The notes under the pieces: generated by a model
What the model was told of the DNA's origin: nothing
What the model saw: only the letters and a program-made list of their open reading frames with translations
Database searches by the model: none
Shown: piece by piece, positions 1 through 5,782 of the stretch
Position numbering within the stretch: position 1 is the first letter of the stretch
How the letters are laid out: every line of letters starts with the position of its first letter
Assembly: GCA_024511395.1 (NCBI GenBank)
Contig: JANELJ010000150.1
Location: forward strand, 1-5,782
Origin: Gammaproteobacteria bacterium
Lineage (GTDB): Bacteria > Pseudomonadota > Gammaproteobacteria > GRL18
Direction: 5' to 3'
Length of the DNA: 5,782 nucleotides
Made by a program: the position numbers and the translations under genes

Positions 1-78
1 AAATGAGGGTCAAAGTTCATCAGAGTCTCCAAATGCTTACTTTAAAGATCTGAGCCTCATCTTTCAAATTAGTTCAAT

Positions 79-364
79 TTAATTTCTGGTTGTTTTTTGA
101 GCAAAGTATGATCCGGCCCTGCGGGCGGTAAGAATAATCACCGGTACGCTATTGCCTTTTTCCGCCAGTTGGCCAGCACTTCCAGTCCGGGACGTTCCGG
201 CAGACCCAGATCCAGTACCACCATATCATAGGCTTCCTCATCACCCATAAATTCACCATCAACACTATTATGAGCAAGATCCACTGCAAAGCCTTTGTGT
301 ATAAATTCAGTTTGCAGGTTTTCGGCCAGTTTTATGTCGTCTTCTACTAATAAAATAAACGCAT
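79..364 (-). pseudogene. Truncated, frameshifted response regulator receiver domain (OmpR/QseB-like)
   Basis: Read leftward, this encodes most of a CheY-like receiver domain. It has the hydrophobic strand and acidic pocket FILLVEDD, then the phosphoacceptor aspartate in VVLDLGLPE (codon at 212-210), then VPVIILTAR with the conserved threonine. It cannot be translated as one protein. The ATG at 364-362 runs into a stop after five codons unless one T is added to the T run at 359-357. A second shift of one base is needed at the A run at 161-157, where the uncorrected frame stops at 140-138. After LTAR the corrected frame carries 13 unrelated residues and stops at 81-79, so the rest of the receiver, including the usual lysine, and the whole DNA-binding domain are missing. 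Without correction the receiver frame has no usable start: its first upstream codons are the stop codon of the PepSY gene. The restored ATG would lie four bases after that stop, as in PepSY/regulator/kinase operons. A homopolymer sequencing error could explain the two shifts but not the 3' loss. Confidence -1.
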
Positions 365-368
365 GGTT

Positions 369-725
369 CTAATCGTCGTCTCTGTGATGAGGGCCATCAT
401 CATCTTCATTATGGTGTAATACCTGGGAAGTCAGTGCGTCCACTTCCAGCTCAAGTCCCATGCCCTGATGATCAATATACTCAATCTCGTACAGATATTC
501 ACTATTATCGGGGTGATCACAGTTTTTAATCAGTTCCACTTCCAGCAGGCGGGCAACACCAAGCTCTTGGAGCTGATCCAGAATATGTTCCAGTGAGGTG
601 ATTTTACCGGCTGTTTTAAGTGCTTTTATTTCATGGGGTGTGTATTCTTCCTCGTTATCATCTGCTGAGACTGAAAGAGTCAGTAACAGCAAGATCAGAA
701 ATAAAATACTTTTAGAATAATTCAT
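369..725 (-). CDS. Exported PepSY-like domain protein
   Basis: A 118-residue protein. Residues 1-21 form a signal peptide: a lysine near the start, a leucine/isoleucine-rich core, and a likely signal peptidase I site after SVSA, followed by an acidic mature start. The mature part resembles a PepSY domain: a helix with EIKALKTAGKITSLEHIL, then a strand region ending in YLYEIEYIDHQG, then a last strand with LELEVDALTSQVL. This matches the helix-strand pattern of the family, in which small periplasmic members often sit next to a response regulator and sensor kinase and are thought to sense or inhibit. The C-terminus (about 103-118) is rich in His and Asp, which could bind metal or be disordered; this is inference. 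The start is the only methionine near the signal peptide, but the upstream ribosome binding site is weak. The regulator just downstream is broken, so the protein may have lost its partner. PepSY assignment is from pattern recognition, not a search. Confidence -1.
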   Translation of the reverse strand: MNYSKSILFLILLLLTLSVSADDNEEEYTPHEIKALKTAGKITSLEHILDQLQELGVARLLEVELIKNCDHPDNSEYLYEIEYIDHQGMGLELEVDALTSQVLHHNEDDDGPHHRDDD

Positions 726-781
726 ATTAAATAAGGGCCTGCTTGTCTCATAGGGTGGCTCGTAGTGTAATTGTTTAACTG

Positions 782-809
782 ATTATAGTTGGCCTGAAAT
801 GAATTGAAA
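782..809 (-). promoter_or_regulatory. Candidate promoter for the PepSY gene
   Basis: On the minus strand a perfect TATAAT box lies at 787-782. With a 16-base spacer the -35 position (809-804) reads TTTCAA, a poor match to TTGACA. Transcription would start near 775, giving a leader of about 50 bases before the ATG at 725. The perfect -10 is the support; the weak -35 suggests that an activator could be needed, which is inference. Confidence -1.
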
Positions 810-822
810 CTGAAAAAACAGG

Positions 823-848
823 CAATAATTAGCCGCTTAAAATTATTG
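823..848. repeat. Perfect 8-bp inverted repeat, possible operator
   Basis: CAATAATT at 823-830 is matched exactly by its reverse complement AATTATTG at 841-848, with a 10-base spacer. The arm centres are 18 bases apart, close to two helical turns, as is common for a dimeric regulator. The right arm overlaps the -35 of the candidate aceE promoter, and the left arm lies just upstream of the PepSY promoter. An AT-rich region yields such repeats by chance more often than average DNA, so the operator role is inference. Confidence -1.
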
Positions 849-874
849 TAAATCTTTCTCAAATTCCATATACT
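846..874 (+). promoter_or_regulatory. Candidate aceE operon promoter
   Basis: TTGTAA (846-851, four of six bases of the sigma-70 -35) and TATACT (869-874, five of six of the -10) are exactly 17 bases apart. Transcription would start near 881 and leave a leader of about 186 bases. A rival is TTGTCA (885-890) with TGTAAC (908-913), also 17 bases apart. A TATAGT box at 1003-1008 is closer to the gene but has no recognisable -35. More than one of these may be used; none is proven by sequence alone. Confidence -1.
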
Positions 875-1053
875 AGAAAAATATTTGTCAATTTTTTATT
901 TCTCTTTTGTAACCTATTGAAAAATAAGTTAATAAAAAACGACATGTAAATCCCTGTGGTTTTGCATGGATATTTTTCTGGGGTTTTAAAGTGTTTCTAA
1001 GGTATAGTTAGGCGCTTACAAACGCCAAAAAGAGAATATTCAATAAACATGGC

Positions 1054-1058
1054 GGGAG
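1054..1058 (+). promoter_or_regulatory. Ribosome binding site of aceE
   Basis: GGGAG lies eight bases before the ATG at 1067, a normal spacing, and supports this start over others. It sits inside a four-codon mini-ORF (ATG at 1049, stop at 1061-1063) in the same frame as aceE; the stop rules out an N-terminal extension from that ATG. Confidence -1.
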
Positions 1059-1066
1059 ATTAAACC

Positions 1067-3742
1067 ATGTCCAATCAGACTATAAGTCCGGCGCTTGAGC
1101 AGGATATTGACCATCAGGAAACCCAGGAATGGCTTGAAGCTCTGGAGGTTGTACTGGAAAATGAAGGCCCGGAACGGGCTCACTTCTTATTAGAGCAGCT
1201 TATTGATCAGCTGCGCCGATCCGGGGTAAACCTGCCGCATTCATCCAATACGGCTTATGTAAATACCATTCCTCCTCATCTGGAAAAAAGTATTCCCGGT
1301 GATTCGGCACTGGAAGCCCGGATCCGTTCTCTGATCCGTTGGAATGCTGCGGCCATGGTTGTAAAAGCCAATCGAAAGTCTTCTGAACTGGGCGGTCATA
1401 TCGCCAGTTTTGCTTCTGCTGCAACCTTATATGATGTGGGCTTTAACTATTTCTTCCGTGCACCAACCCATGAACACAGCGGTGATCTGGTACTGTTCCA
1501 GGGGCACTCTGCACCGGGTATGTATGCCCGGGCGTTTCTGGAAGGGCGTTTAAATGAAGATCAGCTGGATCGTTTCCGTCAGGAAGTGGACGGCGGTGGT
1601 CTGTCCTCCTATCCTCACCCTTGGTTAATGCCGGATTTCTGGCAGTTTCCAACGGTATCTATGGGTCTGGGTCCCATTCAGTCCATTTATCAGGCGCGTT
1701 TTATGCGTTATATGCATGACCGCGGCCTGGCTGATACCCGTAAACGTAAAATCTGGTCCTTTATCGGAGACGGTGAAACTGATGAACCGGAAACTCTGGG
1801 TGCTATTTCTCTGACATCCCGGGAGAAGCTGGACAACCTGATCTGGGTGATCAACTGTAATCTGCAGCGTCTGGATGGTCCGGTGCGCGGCAATGGCAAG
1901 ATTATCCAGGAACTGGAAGCGACTTTCCGTGGTGTCGGCTGGAAAGTCATTAAAGTGATCTGGGGCAGTTATTGGGATCCTTTACTGGCCAAAGACAAAG
2001 ACGGGCTGTTAAAGCGTCGTATGATGGAATGTGTGGACGGTGATTTCCAGAACTACAAGTCTAAGGACGGTGCCTATGTACGTGAACACTTCTTTGGCAA
2101 ATATCCTGAGCTGAAAGCTATGGTGGCCAATATGTCTGATGATGACATCTGGCGCCTGAACCGCGGCGGTCATGATCCGCACAAGGTTTATTCGGCCTAT
2201 AAAGAAGCAGTCGAAACCGAAGGCCAACCAGTGGTCATTCTGGCGCATACCGTAAAAGGCTACGGCATGGGTTCTGCCGGTGAAGGGCAGATGCGTACTC
2301 ACTCGCAGAAAAAGCTTGATGCCCAGGAAATGATTAACTATAAGAACCGCTTTAATATTCCCATCAGCGATGAACAGGCGGCTAAAGCAGAATATTTCCA
2401 TCCAGGTAAAGACAGTGATGAATATAAATATCTGATGGCCCGTCGTGAAGCCTTGGGCGGTGTGCTGCCCGTGCGTAACCGCGTGGCGGCACCGCTGGAA
2501 ATTCCCAAATTATCCATTTTTGATCCCCTGTTAAAAGGTTCCGGTGATCGGGAAATGTCCACCACCATGGCGTTTGTACGTATGCTGACCTTATTAAGCC
2601 GCGACAAAAACATTGGTGATAATATTCTCCCCATTGTTCCGGATGAAGCCCGTACCTTTGGTATGGAAGGCATGTTCCGACAGCTGGGTATCTATTCTTC
2701 TGTTGGGCAGTTATATACCCCTCAGGATAAAGATCAGGTCATGTTCTATAAAGAAGACAAGTCTGGTCACATTCTGCAGGAAGGGATAAACGAAGCCGGC
2801 GCCATGTCCTCCTGGATAGCGGCGGCTACGTCCTACAGCACCAATGGCGTGAATATGATACCGTTTTATATTTACTATTCCATGTTCGGTTTCCAGCGGG
2901 TTGGTGATCTGGCATGGATGGCCGGTGATATGCAGGCGCGCGGCTTCCTGCTGGGCGGTACGGCCGGCCGTACTACTCTGGCCGGTGAAGGTCTGCAGCA
3001 TCAGGACGGTCATTCGCATATTATGGCGGCCACCATTCCTAACTGTATTACCTATGATCCGACCTTTGCCTATGAACTGGCGGTGATCATTCATGAAGGT
3101 ATGCGGCGTATGTATAAGGAACAGGAAAATGTGTTCTACTACATTACCGTAATGAATGAAAACTACCCACAGCCTGTCATGCCTAAAGGCGTGGAAAAAG
3201 GCATACTCAAGGGTATGTATTTATTACAGGGTGGTGGTAAGCGCCGTAAGAAGATCCAGTTAATGGGTTCCGGTACTATTTTACGGGAAGTCATTCAGGC
3301 CGCAGAAATACTGGACAAGGAATGGTCGGTGGATGCCGATGTCTGGAGTGTGACCAGTTACAATGAACTACGCCGTGAAGCACAGGATGTTGACCGCTGG
3401 AATATGCTTCATCCGCTGGAAGAACCAAAGGTTTCCTATATTGAGAAGTGTCTGAAAGATCGCCGGGGTCCGGTATTATCGGCTACCGACTATATCAAGG
3501 GCTATTCGGATCAGATCAGAAAGTGGGTGCCGGCTCGTTATGAAGTGCTGGGTACTGATGGTTTTGGACGTTCTGATACCCGTGCCCAGTTACGTAAGCA
3601 CTTTGAAGTTAATGCGGTTTATATCGTTGTGGCGGCTCTGAAAGTTCTGGCCGATGAGGGTCAGTTCCCAGCCGGTAAGGTTCAGGAAGCCATTGAGAAA
3701 TACGGCATTGATGTCAATAAGCCAAATCCGGCTACGGCATAG
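1067..3742 (+). CDS. aceE: Pyruvate dehydrogenase E1 component, homodimeric type
   Basis: AceE decarboxylates pyruvate using thiamine diphosphate and Mg2+ and reductively acetylates the lipoyl group of E2, in the cytoplasm. The protein has 891 residues, against 887 in E. coli, and aligns with E. coli AceE along its whole length. The thiamine diphosphate motif starts with GDGE (234-237, Asp235) and ends with NCN (Asn263, Asn265). Other active-site residues are present: His111 in ELGGH, His147 in FQGH, His412 in the mobile loop (THSQKK), the cofactor-activating Glu576 in GINE, and His645 in GLQH. These sit at the E. coli positions plus five (106, 142, 407, 571, 640). The N-terminal 50 or so residues match the region that docks on E2. 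The start has a good ribosome binding site and gives the usual family N-terminus. It is the first gene of the operon, with aceF 14 bases on. Nothing is missing or unusual. Confidence -1.
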   Translation: MSNQTISPALEQDIDHQETQEWLEALEVVLENEGPERAHFLLEQLIDQLRRSGVNLPHSSNTAYVNTIPPHLEKSIPGDSALEARIRSLIRWNAAAMVVKANRKSSELGGHIASFASAATLYDVGFNYFFRAPTHEHSGDLVLFQGHSAPGMYARAFLEGRLNEDQLDRFRQEVDGGGLSSYPHPWLMPDFWQFPTVSMGLGPIQSIYQARFMRYMHDRGLADTRKRKIWSFIGDGETDEPETLGAISLTSREKLDNLIWVINCNLQRLDGPVRGNGKIIQELEATFRGVGWKVIKVIWGSYWDPLLAKDKDGLLKRRMMECVDGDFQNYKSKDGAYVREHFFGKYPELKAMVANMSDDDIWRLNRGGHDPHKVYSAYKEAVETEGQPVVILAHTVKGYGMGSAGEGQMRTHSQKKLDAQEMINYKNRFNIPISDEQAAKAEYFHPGKDSDEYKYLMARREALGGVLPVRNRVAAPLEIPKLSIFDPLLKGSGDREMSTTMAFVRMLTLLSRDKNIGDNILPIVPDEARTFGMEGMFRQLGIYSSVGQLYTPQDKDQVMFYKEDKSGHILQEGINEAGAMSSWIAAATSYSTNGVNMIPFYIYYSMFGFQRVGDLAWMAGDMQARGFLLGGTAGRTTLAGEGLQHQDGHSHIMAATIPNCITYDPTFAYELAVIIHEGMRRMYKEQENVFYYITVMNENYPQPVMPKGVEKGILKGMYLLQGGGKRRKKIQLMGSGTILREVIQAAEILDKEWSVDADVWSVTSYNELRREAQDVDRWNMLHPLEEPKVSYIEKCLKDRRGPVLSATDYIKGYSDQIRKWVPARYEVLGTDGFGRSDTRAQLRKHFEVNAVYIVVAALKVLADEGQFPAGKVQEAIEKYGIDVNKPNPATA

Positions 3743-3747
3743 GGAGG
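3741..3747 (+). promoter_or_regulatory. Ribosome binding site of aceF
   Basis: AGGGAGG is a near-ideal Shine-Dalgarno sequence and overlaps the last two bases of the aceE stop codon. It lies nine bases before the aceF ATG at 3757 and supports tight coupling of the two genes. Confidence -1.
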
Positions 3748-3756
3748 GAACCACTG

Positions 3757-5067
3757 ATGAGTAAGATGATAGAAGTATTTGTACCGGATATCGGTGACTT
3801 TGATGATGTTGAAGTGATTGAAGTTCTGGTTGCCGAAGGGGATCATATTAATGAAGAAGATTCCCTGATCACTGTGGAATCGGATAAGGCCACTATGGAG
3901 ATCCCCAGCAGTCATAGCGGAACTGTAGCCAAAATTAAAGTTAAGGTTGGTGAACGGGTATCAGAAGGTTCGCTGGTATTATTACTGGATGCGGATTCTG
4001 CAGCAGAACCGGCAAAAGAAGAAGCGGTTGAAGCTCCTTCAGCCAGTGCCCCTGAACAAAAAGCAGCACTGGCTGCTCAAGCAACTGAAAAAGCAGCGAC
4101 ACCTGAAAAGCCGGCAGTACCTCCGGCCAGGCGCCCGCCGCCAACCCTTAATATTGATCACGATAATTTTAAACGGGCTCATGCTTCTCCGGCGGTACGC
4201 AAGTTTACCCGGGAACTGGGTGTGGATCTGAGCAGGATCTCCGGTACCGGCCGCAATGGCCGTATCCTTAAGGAAAATGTGCAGGACTATGTTAAACAGG
4301 CCTTAAAAGCCTCTTCCGGCGGTACCAGCCTGAGTGTGGAACTCATGCCGGAAATTGATTTTTCCCAATGGGGTGATATTGAAACCAGCAAATTGTCCAA
4401 GATCAATATACTGACCGGCAAGTTCCTGCATCGTAACTGGGTGAATATTCCCCATGTCACGCAGTTTGACGAGGCGGATATTACCGAGCTGGAAGCATTC
4501 CGTAAAAAGAGTAACCAGGAATACGCCGACAAGGGTGTTAAATTCACCATGGTGTCCTTCCTGATGAAAGCGGTAGTTGCAGCGCTGAAAGAATTTCCGC
4601 GTTTTAACTCTTCTCTGGATGCCTCCGGTGACGCCCTGATTTTGAAAAAATACTACCATATCGGTATTGCTGTGGCGACGCCGGACGGCTTGGTGGTGCC
4701 TGTTATCCGCGATGTGGATAAGAAGAGTCTGACCGAGCTGGCTACTGAGCTTAGAGAGGTTTCCGGGAAAGCCAGGGGTAAAAAACTCAAGCCTTCTGAA
4801 ATGCAGGGCGGCTGTTTTACCATTTCCAGTCTTGGCGGCATTGGCGGCACCAGCTTTACGCCGATTGTTAATGCTCCGGAAGTGGCTATTCTGGGCGTTT
4901 CCCGCTCTAGAATGCAACTGGTCTGGAACGGTTCAGAATTTGAACCGCGCCTGATGTGCCCATTGTCTCTGTCTTATGATCACCGGGTGATTGACGGTGC
5001 GGAAGGCGCGGCCTTCAGTGCCTTCCTGAGCCGAGTGCTGTCTGATGTACGCTATTTGCTGATGTAA
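3757..5067 (+). CDS. aceF: Dihydrolipoyl acetyltransferase (E2 of pyruvate dehydrogenase), single lipoyl domain
   Basis: E2 is the structural core of the complex; it moves the acetyl group from its lipoyl arm to CoA. The 436 residues divide clearly. A lipoyl domain (about 1-80) has the lipoylated lysine, Lys44, in the motif ESDKA. An Ala/Pro/Glu-rich swinging linker follows (about 81-135), ending in a proline-rich stretch. A peripheral subunit-binding domain (about 141-178) contains ASPAVRKF and GTGRNGRI. A second short linker leads to the acyltransferase domain (about 205-436) with the catalytic motif DHRVIDG (His409, Asp413). E. coli AceF has three lipoyl domains and about 630 residues, so this is a short, one-lipoyl form. 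The next gene supplies a further lipoyl domain on E3. The gene follows aceE by 14 bases and precedes lpdA by 15 bases. All catalytic parts are present and no frameshift is seen. Confidence -1.
   Translation: MSKMIEVFVPDIGDFDDVEVIEVLVAEGDHINEEDSLITVESDKATMEIPSSHSGTVAKIKVKVGERVSEGSLVLLLDADSAAEPAKEEAVEAPSASAPEQKAALAAQATEKAATPEKPAVPPARRPPPTLNIDHDNFKRAHASPAVRKFTRELGVDLSRISGTGRNGRILKENVQDYVKQALKASSGGTSLSVELMPEIDFSQWGDIETSKLSKINILTGKFLHRNWVNIPHVTQFDEADITELEAFRKKSNQEYADKGVKFTMVSFLMKAVVAALKEFPRFNSSLDASGDALILKKYYHIGIAVATPDGLVVPVIRDVDKKSLTELATELREVSGKARGKKLKPSEMQGGCFTISSLGGIGGTSFTPIVNAPEVAILGVSRSRMQLVWNGSEFEPRLMCPLSLSYDHRVIDGAEGAAFSAFLSRVLSDVRYLLM
3847..3906 (+). repeat. Lipoyl-domain direct repeat, copy 1 (in aceF)
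   Basis: Codons 31-50 of aceF, around the lipoyl lysine, match codons 31-50 of lpdA (5173-5232) at 54 of 60 bases by hand count, in the same orientation. The longest stretches include ATTAATGAAGAAGAT and CTGATCACTGTGGAATC. The differences are partly silent. The copies are 1326 bases apart, start to start. Confidence -1.
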
Positions 5068-5069
5068 CC

Positions 5070-5076
5070 GGGAGAG
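5070..5076 (+). promoter_or_regulatory. Ribosome binding site of lpdA
   Basis: GGGAGAG lies six bases before the ATG at 5083. It favours this start over the in-frame ATG four codons later (5095), which would also give a complete lipoyl domain. Confidence -1.
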
Positions 5077-5082
5077 ATAAGA

Positions 5083-5782
5083 ATGAGTCAGATCATGGAA
5101 TTAAAAGTCCCAGATATCGGCGATTTTGATGAAGTAGAAATTATTGAAGTGCTGGTGTCCGAGGGCGATACCATTAATGAAGAAGATCCGCTGATCACTG
5201 TGGAATCAGATAAGGCCAGTATGGAAATACCCTCCTCAGCTGCAGGTGTGGTCAAAGCCATTAAGGTTAATCTAGGTGACAAGGTATCAGAAGGTTCGGT
5301 TATTGCAGAACTGGAAACCACTGAAACAGCACAGGCGGAAACTGCTCCGTCCGAAGCAGAAACTGCAGTGTCGGAAGCAGAACAGGATACTCCTGCTCAG
5401 GCCAGTGCCGAAGTAGAATCTGCGGCACTAGCTGCCGCCAGCTTCAGCGGTGATGTGGACATTCAGGCTCAGGTGGTCGTACTGGGCTCCGGCCCTGGCG
5501 GTTATACTGCGGCCTTCCGTGCTGCAGATCTGGGTAAACAGGTGGTGCTGATTGAGAAGGATGATTTTCTGGGCGGTGTCTGTCTGAATGTCGGCTGTAT
5601 TCCCTCCAAGGCACTACTGCACGTGGCCGAAGTGGTCAGTGAAGCCCGGGCGTTTTCCGAACTGGGGGTGACCTATCAGGAGCCGGATATTGATATTAAT
5701 AAACTGCGTGAGCATAAAAACAAAGTGGTGGGGCGTTTAACCGGCGGGCTGAAACAACTGGCCAAACAGCGCAAGGTGCAGA
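5083..5782 (+). CDS. lpdA: Dihydrolipoyl dehydrogenase (E3) with N-terminal lipoyl domain, 3' end cut off
   Basis: E3 reoxidises dihydrolipoyl groups through a redox-active disulfide and FAD, passing electrons to NAD+. The first 233 codons are in the window. Residues 1 to about 80 form a lipoyl domain with Lys44 in ESDKA, followed by an Ala/Glu-rich linker (about 84-128). The flavoprotein part then begins: the FAD-binding glycine motif GSGPGG (135-140), an acidic residue ending the second strand in VVLIEKD, and the disulfide motif CLNVGC (Cys167, Cys172) followed by IPSKALL. The NAD-binding and dimer domains lie past the right edge. E3 with a fused lipoyl domain is known, for example the Neisseria p64k protein, whereas E. 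coli Lpd lacks it. Position directly after aceF indicates an E3 dedicated to pyruvate dehydrogenase, so another E3 may serve 2-oxoglutarate dehydrogenase; that is inference. The reading frame is open to the end. Confidence -1.
   Translation, partial: MSQIMELKVPDIGDFDEVEIIEVLVSEGDTINEEDPLITVESDKASMEIPSSAAGVVKAIKVNLGDKVSEGSVIAELETTETAQAETAPSEAETAVSEAEQDTPAQASAEVESAALAAASFSGDVDIQAQVVVLGSGPGGYTAAFRAADLGKQVVLIEKDDFLGGVCLNVGCIPSKALLHVAEVVSEARAFSELGVTYQEPDIDINKLREHKNKVVGRLTGGLKQLAKQRKVQ
5173..5232 (+). repeat. Lipoyl-domain direct repeat, copy 2 (in lpdA)
   Basis: This is the partner of the stretch at 3847-3906, covering codons 31-50 of lpdA, with six mismatches in 60 bases. The likeness falls off on both sides but stays clear in protein through residues 6-73. 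Confidence -1.

Larger units (their letters stand above)
726..1066. other. Divergent intergenic region between the PepSY gene and aceE
   Basis: This 341-base gap separates the two divergent genes. It is AT-rich, most strongly at about 840-950, where A and T runs could act as UP-element-like or bent DNA. It holds the minus-strand promoter (782-809), a perfect inverted repeat (823-848), at least one candidate promoter for aceE (846-874), and the aceE ribosome binding site. A further short inverted repeat, GGCG/CGCC with an 8-base loop, lies at 1011-1026, and an 8-bp palindrome GAATATTC at 1034-1041; both could be chance. I looked for the E. coli PdhR operator pattern (TTGGT-N3-ACCAA-like) and for an FNR box (TTGAT-N4-ATCAA) and saw neither. 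No credible gene is seen in it. Confidence -1.

Noticed and set aside
3..53. Short plus-strand ORF of 16 codons from the ATG at position 3
   Set aside because: No ribosome binding site can be seen at the window edge, the composition is not distinctive, and it is short enough to be chance.
44..64. Inverted repeat AAAGAT/ATCTTT as a terminator for the leftward genes
   Set aside because: The stem is six A/T-rich pairs with a nine-base loop and has no T run after it in the leftward direction; too weak to call.
1011..1026. GGCG/CGCC hairpin in the aceE leader as a riboswitch or attenuator
   Set aside because: A four-pair stem with no following T run or alternative partner helix; I see no known riboswitch pattern such as a THI box.
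726..1066. PdhR operator or FNR box upstream of aceE
   Set aside because: No stretch fits either consensus by eye, and no pdhR gene is next to aceE in this window.
2009..2401. 130-codon minus-strand open frame within aceE, and similar ones along the gene
   Set aside because: They are antisense shadows of aceE; no domain, signal or ribosome binding site supports them.
4303..4917. 204-codon open frame on the minus strand within aceF
   Set aside because: It lies wholly opposite a well-supported gene, has no recognisable domain, and is explained by the codon bias of aceF.

Overview
The window carries the start of a pyruvate dehydrogenase complex operon, aceE-aceF-lpdA, reading rightward from about 1067 to beyond the right edge. 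Upstream, on the opposite strand, is a small exported PepSY-type protein and the broken remains of a two-component response regulator. The homodimeric, AceE-type E1 together with an AceF-type E2 points to a proteobacterium. The AceE sequence, alignable by eye with E. coli AceE at a constant offset of +5 at every active-site residue checked, fits a gammaproteobacterium of moderate GC with AT-rich intergenic DNA. The genus cannot be named from this window.

Layout. 1-78: AT-rich, no convincing gene or terminator seen. 79-364 (minus): a receiver-domain fragment of an OmpR/QseB-like response regulator, disabled by two apparent one-base losses in homopolymer runs and cut off after the conserved L-T-A-R motif. 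369-725 (minus): a secreted PepSY-like protein of 118 residues. 726-1066: a divergent intergenic region with a perfect TATAAT box facing the PepSY gene, a perfect 8-bp inverted repeat, a candidate promoter facing aceE, and the aceE ribosome binding site. 1067-3742: aceE, E1. 3757-5067: aceF, E2, with a single lipoyl domain. 5083-5782: lpdA, E3, with its own N-terminal lipoyl domain, cut by the window end.

How it works together. E1 decarboxylates pyruvate with thiamine diphosphate and loads the acetyl group on a lipoyl lysine. E2 transfers it to CoA, and E3 reoxidises the dihydrolipoyl group with FAD and NAD+. The three genes are separated by 14 and 15 bases, each with a strong purine-rich ribosome binding site and no terminator between them, so they look like one transcript. 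The lipoyl domains are split between E2 (one copy) and E3 (one copy), and the two copies are still very alike at the DNA level.

The pyruvate dehydrogenase part is ordinary core metabolism, and I see no evidence of an undescribed system. The points most worth checking are the decayed regulator beside an apparently intact PepSY gene, the inverted repeat between the divergent promoters, and the paired lipoyl repeats.
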